A stretch of 22,024 bases of DNA from a virus. Of this stretch, positions 1-7,029 are shown piece after piece. The notes under the pieces are model-generated. The model was given only the letters and a program-made list of their open reading frames with translations. It was not told the origin of the DNA and did not search any database. How positions within the stretch are numbered: the stretch's first letter is position 1; each line of letters begins with the position of its first letter. Location: IMG/VR virus record IMGVR_UViG_3300047355_000009, positions 1 to 22,024 of that record; one strand, written 5' to 3'. A program made the position numbers and the translations under genes.

Positions 1-847
1 TTATATTAAACCAATCTACCCTCCATTCACCACCTTCTAATGGCGCAGGTTCTTGTAAATACTGACCACTAAAAGTATATCTATCTGCTTGCCTTATTGC
101 TTCTAATTCTTCAAAAGAATGTTTACTATTCCATAATGGCACATTGTTTTCTTGTATTGCAGATAATTTTAAATGATACCACTCTTCACCACTATTACCA
201 TCTAATAAGTAACCGCTTAAATCCTCTTCGTGTAATCGTTGCATTATAACAATTATAGGCACATCTCTATCATTTACCCTAGACCTAATAGTTGTATTGT
301 ATCTGTTATTTATAAAAGACCTTCTTACATCTGACGTTGCATCATCTGGTTTTAGTGGGTCATCAATTATTATAGCACCACCACTACCTGCACCGAATCC
401 TGTTATTGCACCACCACTAGCAGTAGCATAAACACCACCACCCTGTGTTGTGTACCACTTCTTTTGTGATTGACTATCTTTTTTTAGTGTAATGTCCCAA
501 ACACGTTGAAACGCATCTGATTGTATATATTCTCTAGTTTGTGAACTATTATCTAATGCTAATGCATCTGAGTATGATAAATGTATAAATTTAGCATATG
601 GATTTTTAGACAACACCCAACATATGTACATTTTAACAGCTATTTCTGTTTTACCATAACGTGGAGGTATGTTTATAATCAAACGTTTTATATCGCCATC
701 ATAAACACTTTGTAAAGTATTAGCTAATGTTTTGTGAAATTCTGCTACTTCAAACTTATTACCAGTATTTTCTTTAAATATATATCTAGTAAAAAAAAGT
801 AATGAATCATCACACTTTTCTTTTATAATTCCGTTAATATTCGTCAT
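1..847 (-). CDS. terL: Terminase large subunit (partial, C-terminus off window)
   Basis: Packaging motor ATPase and nuclease that pumps phage DNA into the prohead. I read 282 codons from ATG at 847-845 to the window edge without a stop. The ATPase domain is visible: a Walker A-like PPRYGKTE at residues 61-68, a hydrophobic strand ending in a Walker B-like IIIDDP at about 159-164, and a QRLHEEDLSGYLL motif at about 203-215, the usual order in phage terminase ATPases. The C-terminal RNase H-like nuclease domain would lie beyond position 1 and cannot be seen. The start overlaps the end of the small terminase gene by 14 bases, so the two are probably translationally coupled. The identification is strong; the exact start is the first ATG in an open frame next to terS. 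Confidence 0.93.
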   Translation of the reverse strand, partial: MTNINGIIKEKCDDSLLFFTRYIFKENTGNKFEVAEFHKTLANTLQSVYDGDIKRLIINIPPRYGKTEIAVKMYICWVLSKNPYAKFIHLSYSDALALDNSSQTREYIQSDAFQRVWDITLKKDSQSQKKWYTTQGGGVYATASGGAITGFGAGSGGAIIIDDPLKPDDATSDVRRSFINNRYNTTIRSRVNDRDVPIIVIMQRLHEEDLSGYLLDGNSGEEWYHLKLSAIQENNVPLWNSKHSFEELEAIRQADRYTFSGQYLQEPAPLEGGEWRVDWFNI

Positions 848-1211
848 TCAAAATATCGTCAATTTTCTTTTGTCCTTCAGGCGATATTTTTGTTGTGTTA
901 ATGTCAGCTTCCATTTTAATGTTTTGACGTTCTATATATCCCCTTTTGCGACCTCTAGTTTTAAGTAAAAATATTGTAGCAGTTGTATTACCCTCTTCTA
1001 TTTGTTGATGCAGGTTAGTTTCTGCAAAATCTAATATTAAATCTTCTAATGCTTCTACTTTGTCTTTATACTCTAGGTCTGTTTTTAACCATTCATAATG
1101 TGTAGACCTGTTAATACCAGCCATCTTAGCAGCTGTAGTAACTATTCCCATACATTTCTCCAGTGCTTTTATCATTGCTTTTTTAAGCGTTGGATTTTGT
1201 CTCTTTGCCAT
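834..1211 (-). CDS. terS: Terminase small subunit
   Basis: Likely recognises the packaging start on phage DNA and delivers it to the large terminase. The 125-aa protein has an N-terminal helix-turn-helix at about residues 22-45 (GIVTTAAKMAGINRSTHYEW), where the second helix would contact DNA. A mostly helical middle follows (about 46-85), of the kind that forms the oligomerisation ring, and then a charged tail. Length and layout fit small terminases. Its stop lies inside the beginning of terL (14-base overlap). Upstream it is two bases from the end of the 66-aa gene. Primary sequence conservation is low in this family, so the call rests on the HTH plus its position directly before terL. Confidence 0.85.
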   Translation of the reverse strand: MAKRQNPTLKKAMIKALEKCMGIVTTAAKMAGINRSTHYEWLKTDLEYKDKVEALEDLILDFAETNLHQQIEEGNTTATIFLLKTRGRKRGYIERQNIKMEADINTTKISPEGQKKIDDILNDEY

Positions 1212-1213
1212 TG

Positions 1214-1414
1214 TTAATTATTTTGGTCATAAAGATACAAATATAATTCCCATATTTTAAAATCTAACTGTTTCTTGGTGTAAGTGTTTGGTGAAATAAA
1301 GGTTTTTCCATTATTAATTATTTCTACTTTTGTGCCTATTGTAGTAGGATATGCACTAACATAAATATTATTATTTATACACCATTGCATTGCTTTATAA
1401 TGTTTTTTTGTCAT
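1214..1414 (-). CDS. Small conserved phage protein, unknown function
   Basis: A 66-aa protein that I cannot assign to a function. It starts with an AMQWCINN segment (residues 8-15), continues with short beta-like stretches (VSAYPTTIGTKVEIINNGK) and ends in an aromatic helix-like IWELYLYLYD. The layout resembles small uncharacterised proteins of flavobacterial phages. There is no signal peptide, membrane segment or nuclease motif. It sits between the methyltransferase gene (its start codon abuts that gene's stop) and the small terminase, with gaps of 0-2 bases, so it is clearly in the same transcript. A TATATTTG box lies in its last codons, ahead of terS, but in such AT-rich DNA this may be chance. 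Confidence 0.7.
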   Translation of the reverse strand: MTKKHYKAMQWCINNNIYVSAYPTTIGTKVEIINNGKTFISPNTYTKKQLDFKIWELYLYLYDQNN

Positions 1415-2047
1415 TTAAAATAACTCTGTTTGTTTTATATTTTCTTTAGTTTTTATACCCATTACTGTATCTAATATTGTTTTACCAGCAACGTAATCTA
1501 CTAGATTCCTAGCAATTTTATTAATTGGTTGTTTGCCTTTGTATTTATAAAAATTATAATCGTGAAAATCACACAATTTTTTAACTTCTTGTGTACCAGA
1601 AGAAATTCTAGCTTCTCTATGAGTCAATTTATTAGGTAAATTAAAATTACACCAATATAGATGTCTATGCCTTTTTTTTGCAGGTATTAAAGGTTCATAA
1701 TAAGGTATTACATTTTCGACCACATACTTGCCATTATATAACTTATCTAAAAAAATAATTTCTTGATATAAACTCATATCAGGATATTTCATTTTTATTT
1801 TGTTTTTGTTTGATTGCACTAACCTACTATGTGTAGGACAAGGAGGTGAACTCCAAATAAAATCAAATTCTTTGTAGTGATCTAACAAATATTGATGCGC
1901 ATCTGCAACTATTACTTTATCGTTAGGAAATCTTTCTTGATATAGACTAGCAAGTTCCTTATCCCATTCAACTGCTGTTATTTCGTGTTCATTGCCCCAC
2001 TTGTATCTATTACCACCAAGACAAGCATATAAGTTTAGTATTTTCAT
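1415..2047 (-). CDS. DNA cytosine-5 methyltransferase-like protein (compact)
   Basis: Probably transfers a methyl group from S-adenosylmethionine to C5 of cytosine in phage DNA, which can block host restriction. The 210-aa protein carries the family landmarks in order: SAM-binding NLYACLGGNR (motif I-like, residues 5-14), SSPPCPTHS with the catalytic Cys70 (motif IV, 66-74), ENV at 111-113 (motif VI), KKRHRHLYW at 124-132 (motif VIII-like, normally QxRxR), and a C-terminal ARNLVDYVAG segment that could be motif X. It is much shorter than typical bacterial enzymes (over 300 aa), leaving only about 45 residues for a target recognition domain. No partner restriction enzyme is visible, so it looks like an orphan phage methyltransferase. 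The motif VIII variation leaves some doubt about activity. Confidence 0.82.
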   Translation of the reverse strand: MKILNLYACLGGNRYKWGNEHEITAVEWDKELASLYQERFPNDKVIVADAHQYLLDHYKEFDFIWSSPPCPTHSRLVQSNKNKIKMKYPDMSLYQEIIFLDKLYNGKYVVENVIPYYEPLIPAKKRHRHLYWCNFNLPNKLTHREARISSGTQEVKKLCDFHDYNFYKYKGKQPINKIARNLVDYVAGKTILDTVMGIKTKENIKQTELF

Positions 2048-2062
2048 ATTTTTTATTTTAAT

Positions 2063-3742
2063 TTAAAAAGGTATATTATCTTTAATTACTTCAAACTTTT
2101 TCTTAGCCAATTCTAAATGTTTATAAACACCACCTGCGTTAAAATCAGGTGCAATCTCAAATTCACCTAATTGACCATTTTCTTTACGCTTTACTTTCTC
2201 TACATACATTTTAACTAAATCACTTTTGTATTTAGATTTTTGACCAATACATCTATAAACAATTAGTCCGTTGTATGCTTTATTAAAAAAATCTGCACTA
2301 CCAGATATGTCATATAAAGTTGGTTTTTTGTAAGTGCCTTCTATTGTTTCTATTTTTCTAGGATGTGCTACTAAAAATAAATGTGTTTTAGTTTGTTGAC
2401 AAAACTGTGTTATTTCGCTTAATAATTTACCTACATAAGAATGGTCACGTTGCGCTGAGTGATCTAACATATTGTAAGGGTCTATTACACAAACATTTAT
2501 ACCTTTTTGAAATACTAGCTCTTTAAATGCGTTTAAAATACCTTTTAATGTTAGGTTTTCTAAATCTATTTTTATCCAGTTAAAGTGTTCTTCTATAAAA
2601 TCTTTTGTATTGTTTAATTCATCAGTATTACAATTTGTTTTATTAAGTTTATTTGCTATTCTCTTAATATGCCCTTCATATGGAAATGATTCTGGTGAAA
2701 ACATTGCACATCTAAAACCATACTGTGTAGCTAAATTGCAACAGATTTGGTCTACAACATCACTTTTACCACTATTAGGTATGCCAGTTACAACTGTCCA
2801 TTCGCCAAATGCTAATTTCCAATAGTCATCTGATTGACCCATACCTATAGAATAGTTTTTTATTCCCTTTTCACTATAGTTTAAAACGTTTTGCCATATG
2901 TCATTAATATTTAAAACACCTTCTAATGGAAAGTTTTTAGCGTTTTTAACAACACTTCTTAGTGCTTCAGTACCTTTAGCTATTAAAACATCATTAGCAT
3001 CCTTAAATTCACCAAAATCAACATATTTACATTTATAAAAGCCAAATCTTCTAGCTAATTCATTTCTTAGCATAAGACCTGCTTCATCATTATCTGTGCA
3101 AATAATTATAGTTTTTTTATTTTTAAAATACTTATAACAGTTGTCTAAGTATTCTAGTTTTTGATTTCCTTTACTTGCACCATTAGGTACACTACATACA
3201 GAATAAATGCCTGATTCGTGCATACTAAGTGCATCCATTTCACCTTCTACTATATAAACTGAATCAGTATTTTTTATATTATCTAGACCATAAAATATTA
3301 GTTCAGCTCCTGAAACCATTTTAAAGTTTTTTTCTGAATCTCTATATTTAACATTAACTAATTTGTTTTCTCTGTAGTAATTAAAATTTACAACTCTACG
3401 TTTTTTCTGTACTTGTGGCATATATTCTAAAGACTCGCCTACTTTCCAATGCACTAAAGTTGGCTCTGATATTTTTCTTGTAGCAAACCATTTTAAAACA
3501 CGCTCAGTTACTTCTGCATTTTGTTTTACTGGTACTATGTACTCTGGTTTAGATTTAAATTTAACATTACCAGAATAGCCACAGTTATGACAATTGTATA
3601 AACCCTCATCTATATTTACTGATAGTGGAGTGTCTTTTTTGTTTTTTCTAGTATGTGAACATTCAGGGCATTTGACTTTACATATGCCACTTGTTTTTTT
3701 CAGTATTATTCCTAATTCTGATAAATCATTATAATAAGACAT
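2063..3742 (-). CDS. Primase-helicase fusion (T7 gp4/Twinkle-like)
   Basis: Combines primer synthesis with DnaB-type replicative helicase activity. In the 559-aa protein an N-terminal zinc ribbon has Cys25/Cys28 and Cys51/Cys54. A TOPRIM primase domain follows, with VEGEMDALS (165-173) and TDNDEAG (216-222, the DxD metal site). The RecA-like helicase has Walker A GIPNSGKS at 320-327, Walker B NVCVIDPYNMLD around 416-427 and a VAHPRK segment near 458-463. Fused primase-helicases are typical of phages that replicate without host DnaG/DnaB. The C-terminus ends DNIPF, strikingly like the tip of bacterial SSB proteins. It is separated by 4 bases from the upstream nuclease-like gene. No DNA polymerase gene is visible in the window. 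Confidence 0.93.
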   Translation of the reverse strand: MSYYNDLSELGIILKKTSGICKVKCPECSHTRKNKKDTPLSVNIDEGLYNCHNCGYSGNVKFKSKPEYIVPVKQNAEVTERVLKWFATRKISEPTLVHWKVGESLEYMPQVQKKRRVVNFNYYRENKLVNVKYRDSEKNFKMVSGAELIFYGLDNIKNTDSVYIVEGEMDALSMHESGIYSVCSVPNGASKGNQKLEYLDNCYKYFKNKKTIIICTDNDEAGLMLRNELARRFGFYKCKYVDFGEFKDANDVLIAKGTEALRSVVKNAKNFPLEGVLNINDIWQNVLNYSEKGIKNYSIGMGQSDDYWKLAFGEWTVVTGIPNSGKSDVVDQICCNLATQYGFRCAMFSPESFPYEGHIKRIANKLNKTNCNTDELNNTKDFIEEHFNWIKIDLENLTLKGILNAFKELVFQKGINVCVIDPYNMLDHSAQRDHSYVGKLLSEITQFCQQTKTHLFLVAHPRKIETIEGTYKKPTLYDISGSADFFNKAYNGLIVYRCIGQKSKYKSDLVKMYVEKVKRKENGQLGEFEIAPDFNAGGVYKHLELAKKKFEVIKDNIPF

Positions 3743-3746
3743 TGTT

Positions 3747-4172
3747 TCATTGTTTAAAAAATTTGTAATTGTATTTCATTGCGTCGTGATGTAAAAGTAA
3801 AATTATTTTTTTAATTTTTGTTACTTTTTTATCGGTTATTGTTTTTACAGGACATTCTATTGACTTAGTTAAAGTTATATCTACATTGTCTAAATCATAT
3901 AAAAAACATCCTTTGTTGTCAACTACAGCGTAATATTTTTTTTTGTAGTTTTTATTGTTTATTAAATTGTTGTATTTCTTTTCTTCTAACATTTTATTTA
4001 AGTAGTATTGATTTCTAAATTTCATTTCTACTATACAACTATCACCATTCTTATCAAAACCTTTTGCATCAAAAAAACTATATTCATCGCTATCCCACTC
4101 TAAATCCCAACCACTTTGATTTAAAAGAAAAACTAATTGTCTTTCCAATTCAAATATATCTTTAAATGTCAT
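3747..4172 (-). CDS. Putative PD-(D/E)XK-type nuclease-like protein
   Basis: A 141-aa protein not recognised as a named family. An N-terminal helix (residues 4-20) is followed by WDLEWDSDEYSFFDAKGF, and then a strand IVEMKFRNQY in which E49-M50-K51 follows D35 by a suitable distance. This helix / D / ExK arrangement resembles the core of PD-(D/E)XK nucleases, and a second half with YYAVVDNKGCFLYDL strands would complete the fold. Its position between the replication protein (11-base overlap) and the primase-helicase (4-base gap) supports a role in DNA metabolism. The catalytic pattern is short and could be coincidental, so nuclease activity is an inference. The alternative is an uncharacterised replication accessory protein. 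Confidence 0.55.
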   Translation of the reverse strand: MTFKDIFELERQLVFLLNQSGWDLEWDSDEYSFFDAKGFDKNGDSCIVEMKFRNQYYLNKMLEEKKYNNLINNKNYKKKYYAVVDNKGCFLYDLDNVDITLTKSIECPVKTITDKKVTKIKKIILLLHHDAMKYNYKFFKQ

Positions 4173-5037
4173 TTATGTTGTTTATGATTATATCTATATC
4201 TTTTTTATCAAGCATTGTTTTTAGCATTGTGTAATCTATATCACCATTAATTGTTTTAACACCTATAGCTGTATTACCATTTGTTTCATTGTATTTGTAA
4301 AATTTTATAGCACCTTGTATTTTTTTCTTAATAGTATTTATATCATCTTCTTTAGCTAACATAAAACGATCTATATACTTTATGCCATTCTTATCAATGT
4401 TTCTTAATTTTAAAATGCTTAAAAAATTATTTTTCCAAAATGCATCATTTCTTAAATCTCTACTTACTGCATACACATCACGCAAATCATATTTATCTAA
4501 TCTTTCTATTTTATCTAAACAGTCTAACCATTTAGTTTTTTGTGATTTTGTTTTTGGCTTATTTTTTTCTGGAAATAATTGTACAAAATAATTAAATGCC
4601 TTTTTAGATGTTTCACTGTATTTGATTGGCATTTTATTTTTAGTACTTATATTACTTTTATTATTAGTATATATATTATTAATATTACTTTGTTCAGGAT
4701 TAACCACGTGTGGTTTTTCCGTTTGTGGTTTTTCAGTCTGTGGTACATCATTAAGTATATAATTAGTGCCAACAAATTTACCTTTGATTCTTACTTTCTC
4801 ACGTATTAAAAAGCCTTTATCTATAAGTTCTTTTATTCTACTATTAATGGCATCTCTACCGTCTTTAAAATGATTGCAAATAAATGTAATTGTTATTTCT
4901 TGTTTAATGTCGTGACTAAACAAATAAGCATATAATCCTGTAGCTCCTATACTTATATTTTTAAATCTAAATATGGCAGATGGAATTACAGTAAAGCGTT
5001 CAAAACGCTTAGGTTTTATTATTTTATTTATTTTCAT
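4162..5037 (-). CDS. Replication initiator / replisome organiser-like winged-helix protein
   Basis: Likely binds the phage origin and helps load the helicase. The 291-aa protein has an N-terminal winged-helix region (about residues 20-95: IGATGLYAYLFSHD, then NHFKDGRDAINSRIKELIDKG, then the wing IREKVRIKGKFVGTNYIL). A low-complexity linker follows, containing two tandem QTEKP repeats and an Asn-rich stretch (about 98-140). A helical C-terminal domain around 145-230 has FNYFVQLFPE and a RNDAFWKNNFLSILKLRN motif typical of DnaD-like or phage replisome organiser proteins. This two-domain plan with a linker matches phage initiators such as lambda O in concept. The linker-coding DNA contains iteron-like repeats beside an AT-rich stretch. 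The gene overlaps the downstream nuclease-like gene by 11 bases. Confidence 0.75.
   Translation of the reverse strand: MKINKIIKPKRFERFTVIPSAIFRFKNISIGATGLYAYLFSHDIKQEITITFICNHFKDGRDAINSRIKELIDKGFLIREKVRIKGKFVGTNYILNDVPQTEKPQTEKPHVVNPEQSNINNIYTNNKSNISTKNKMPIKYSETSKKAFNYFVQLFPEKNKPKTKSQKTKWLDCLDKIERLDKYDLRDVYAVSRDLRNDAFWKNNFLSILKLRNIDKNGIKYIDRFMLAKEDDINTIKKKIQGAIKFYKYNETNGNTAIGVKTINGDIDYTMLKTMLDKKDIDIIINNINDI
4621..4753. other. Candidate replication origin inside the initiator gene
   Basis: Within the linker-coding part of the replication protein gene, the hexamer TGTGGT occurs at 4709, 4724 and 4739, spaced by exactly 15 bases. The first two repeat units are near-identical (TGTGGTTTTTCCGTT and TGTGGTTTTTCAGTC) and the third diverges after six bases. 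They lie next to an extremely AT-rich stretch (about 4630-4690) made of TATTA/ATATAT runs. Iterons plus an AT-rich unwinding region inside the initiator gene is the layout of the lambda origin. The repeats also encode the QTEKP peptide repeat, so a purely protein-level explanation is possible. Confidence 0.4.
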
Positions 5038-5047
5038 TGTCTGTTAC

Positions 5048-5284
5048 TTAATCCATTAAGACCTTTATCTTGTCGCAAAAAACTCTGATGTCATTAAAAT
5101 ATTTTTTAAAATCTTCAAACGGTATATCTTTATCTTCAAAGATTTCCCATAAGACCTCAACTAATAAATCAAATTCAACTCTAGTCATTGCGCCAACATA
5201 TTGATAATCATAATGTAAATTGTCTGTAGATGTTTGTGTCCATCTAACTTTTTGATTGTTCGAGTCAAAATACACTTTATACAT
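5048..5284 (-). CDS. Small acidic protein, unknown function
   Basis: A 78-aa protein I do not recognise. It begins with a short beta-rich part (MYKVYFDSNNQKVRWTQTS), then a charged helical part, EFDLLVEVLWEIFEDKDIPF followed by EDFKKYFNDIRVFCDKIKVL. It is acidic overall, without membrane segment or zinc site. It overlaps the end of the VRR-NUC gene by 8 bases and is 10 bases from the replication protein, so it is co-transcribed with the DNA replication genes. A role as a small accessory or host-modifying protein is possible, but nothing in the sequence points to one. Confidence 0.65.
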   Translation of the reverse strand: MYKVYFDSNNQKVRWTQTSTDNLHYDYQYVGAMTRVEFDLLVEVLWEIFEDKDIPFEDFKKYFNDIRVFCDKIKVLMD

Positions 5285-5648
5285 TTTTTAAATATTTATC
5301 TATTGTTTCTACAATTTCTTCATAATTATTTAGACATAACGCTAACCAATTATTATCCTCTAAATTTTTTAACCATTCTTTTTGTAACTTAGTAGGTTTG
5401 TTATAACCCACCTTCAATTCTAGTGCCAAGCCACAATATGTTTTATTAGGTTTAAATATTAATAAATCTGGCACACCTGCTTTAGCTCCTAAGTATTTGA
5501 ATTTATATCTTTCAAAGACAGATCGTTTGCCTTCATTTGGAACGTGTGTATATAACACTTTAGGATATTGATATTTTAAATAACTAATAATTCTATGCTG
5601 TAATTTATCCTCTTTTGTTAAATATTTGTTAAATGGATTTTCTCGCAT
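5277..5648 (-). CDS. VRR-NUC domain nuclease
   Basis: A phage-type VRR-NUC protein of the PD-(D/E)XK superfamily, expected to cut branched or structured DNA during replication or recombination. Almost the whole 123-aa protein is the domain: an N-terminal helix with EDKLQHRIISYL (13-24), HVPNEGKRS (35-43), AGVPDLLIF with catalytic Asp61, LALELKVG with Glu77-x-Lys79, and LQKEWLKNL (88-96) with Gln89. This order and spacing match stand-alone viral VRR-NUC proteins. These proteins are often found next to phage replication genes, as here. A TAAATTTG box lies 13 bases before the start codon and could promote this gene and those downstream. Confidence 0.9.
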   Translation of the reverse strand: MRENPFNKYLTKEDKLQHRIISYLKYQYPKVLYTHVPNEGKRSVFERYKFKYLGAKAGVPDLLIFKPNKTYCGLALELKVGYNKPTKLQKEWLKNLEDNNWLALCLNNYEEIVETIDKYLKNV

Positions 5649-5661
5649 AGTGGTTTTAATA

Positions 5662-5669
5662 CAAATTTA
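5662..5669 (-). promoter_or_regulatory. Possible TAnnTTTG promoter box before the VRR-NUC gene
   Basis: On the minus strand this reads TAAATTTG, matching the Bacteroidota -7 consensus TAnnTTTG, 13 bases upstream of the start codon at 5648 and inside a 30-base gap. I do not see a convincing -33 TTTG at the expected distance. AT-rich DNA produces such boxes by chance, so support is weak. Confidence 0.25.
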
Positions 5670-5678
5670 AAATTTTAT

Positions 5679-6041
5679 TTATCTTTTTTTGCATTTTTCT
5701 TTTAATATATCATATTTGATTACTAATGCATTGTATTTATGTAACAATTCTTCTAAATCCATTTTTGGCTTATTGTTAAAATTACATAGTTCACGTATGT
5801 AAAAAAAATCTTCATTTAATTTTTTATCAAATTTTAACATATAAGGAAATTGACTAATACCATATAAAACTGTTGCGTGACATTTATTTAAAGTTCGACC
5901 TATTTCAGAAGTATTGTAATTAGTATATTTGTTACAGATATAATAATACATAGCACGAGCATATATATATTTTCTTAATCTTGACTTGTCATCTAATTTT
6001 ATATTATAAAATCTTTCTATTATGTCTCTATATATATCCAT
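5679..6041 (-). CDS. Stand-alone DnaA domain IV-like DNA-binding protein
   Basis: A 120-aa protein resembling the C-terminal DNA-binding domain of DnaA without the AAA+ ATPase domain. Residues 21-61 carry the recognisable pattern: RLRKYIYARAMYYYIC (the helix that normally reads R..ARxIAMYL), then TSEIGRTLNK, then CHATVLYG, which corresponds to the DHTTVxxA signature of domain IV. A basic helical tail follows. Known domain IV binds 9-bp DnaA boxes; this protein may bind similar sites in phage or host DNA, either to start replication or to interfere with host DnaA. The normally conserved Asp before His is Cys54 here, so specificity may differ. It is one base from the downstream end of the RecE-like gene. 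Confidence 0.75.
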   Translation of the reverse strand: MDIYRDIIERFYNIKLDDKSRLRKYIYARAMYYYICNKYTNYNTSEIGRTLNKCHATVLYGISQFPYMLKFDKKLNEDFFYIRELCNFNNKPKMDLEELLHKYNALVIKYDILKEKCKKR

Positions 6042-6797
6042 TTATATTACTAGACTTCCGTCTTCTTTAAATTCGTTCCAATTATAACTTGATACAATAC
6101 CACATTCTATATATAATTTATAGTCTGAAAATGCTTTTTGCCAAGCTCTTCTACCTTGTTCTATTAGTTCTTCACTTAATGCATATACCTCTACAGTATA
6201 AGGATAAGTATTTTGTACAGCTACAAAACGCCAATCATTTATGCCTAACATATCCATATAGAATGCAGCCTGTAAATGATAAGCATATTTATACACATCT
6301 CTTTTAAATGCCATTGGTGAATTGTCTTGACAAGTTTTTACATCACAAATAAAATTACCTACTTTATTTAAAACATCAGGTCTAATTCTAACTTCTATAT
6401 CTTCATATTTTGTGTAGTGTGAATATTCAATATCTCCTTTACAAAATTTTTGTGCCAAATCGTGTTCTCTAAAATTAACTAGTATTTGTTCTATTTTTTT
6501 AAAGTCATCATAACTCAATAATATTTTGCCACTTGCTTTTTGTTTTTGTAATTCATATTCACTTTTACCATCTTTTGTTCTACGATCTAATTTTGGCATC
6601 ACGTGATATTCTTTATAAAAATCATCTGGCTCTAACATTGCACAATGTACAGCAGACCCAAAAGCCATTGAACTAGACTCAAAAGGTTTTTGGTTTAGAT
6701 AGTGATATATAGATTTTTTAAATATTGTCTTTAAACCACTAGCACTAATACCAGGAGATTGATGATAAATTTCATTGCTATCTTTTTGTACTAACAT
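6042..6797 (-). CDS. Exonuclease VIII/RecE-like PD-(D/E)XK nuclease
   Basis: Probably degrades one strand of double-stranded DNA ends, producing single strands for a phage annealing protein. The 251-aa protein has the family layout: YHQSPGISASGLKTI (11-25), SSMAFGSAVHCAMLEPDDF (42-60) with His51, a DRRTKDGK block (71-78), VRIRPDVL (136-143) with Asp141, ICDVKTCQD (150-158) with Asp152-x-Lys154, and YHLQAAFYMD (173-182) containing the Gln and Tyr of the motif that closes the active site. Length matches the catalytic domain of phage RecE proteins. It overlaps the upstream coiled-coil gene by 7 bases. The likely partner is the annealing protein encoded at 8079-8567. Confidence 0.88.
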   Translation of the reverse strand: MLVQKDSNEIYHQSPGISASGLKTIFKKSIYHYLNQKPFESSSMAFGSAVHCAMLEPDDFYKEYHVMPKLDRRTKDGKSEYELQKQKASGKILLSYDDFKKIEQILVNFREHDLAQKFCKGDIEYSHYTKYEDIEVRIRPDVLNKVGNFICDVKTCQDNSPMAFKRDVYKYAYHLQAAFYMDMLGINDWRFVAVQNTYPYTVEVYALSEELIEQGRRAWQKAFSDYKLYIECGIVSSYNWNEFKEDGSLVI

Positions 6798-7018
6798 CCT
6801 ATAAGTGCTTTTTTTAATTGTTTATTTTCTTCTTTTATTTTTTCAAATTCAACTACTTGTTTTTCTAGTTTAACTATTTCTGCATTTTGTATTTCATATT
6901 GGTCGAATAATGACTCATTGATTTCATTTAATCTGTCAATTTCTATTTCCATAGCTTTGACTCTTTGATGTAAAAAAAGTGCTGCTTCTTCTACAGGTGT
7001 GTATTTATTTGCTTCCAT
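6791..7018 (-). CDS. Small coiled-coil protein
   Basis: A 75-aa protein dominated by a heptad-patterned helix from about residue 13 to the end (for example VKAMEIEIDRLNEINESL and VKLEKQVVEFEKIKEENKQL), predicting a dimeric or trimeric coiled coil. It has no catalytic motif and no membrane segment. It overlaps the exonuclease gene by 7 bases and follows the diphosphohydrolase-like gene by 11 bases. The tight coupling to the nuclease suggests an accessory or scaffold role, but that is inference from position only. Confidence 0.65.
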   Translation of the reverse strand: MEANKYTPVEEAALFLHQRVKAMEIEIDRLNEINESLFDQYEIQNAEIVKLEKQVVEFEKIKEENKQLKKALIGC

Positions 7019-7029
7019 ATTTATTTTTT

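Noticed and set aside
2610-2825. Plus-strand open frame of 71 codons
   Set aside because: Lies wholly inside the primase-helicase gene on the opposite strand and covers its conserved helicase region. The same applies to all other plus-strand frames in the window; none has a recognisable domain or its own promoter context.
6289-6297. Perfect DnaA box TTATACACA on the plus strand
   Set aside because: A single copy inside the exonuclease coding region, with no second box or iterons nearby that I could find. One match is expected by chance in 22 kb of AT-rich DNA.
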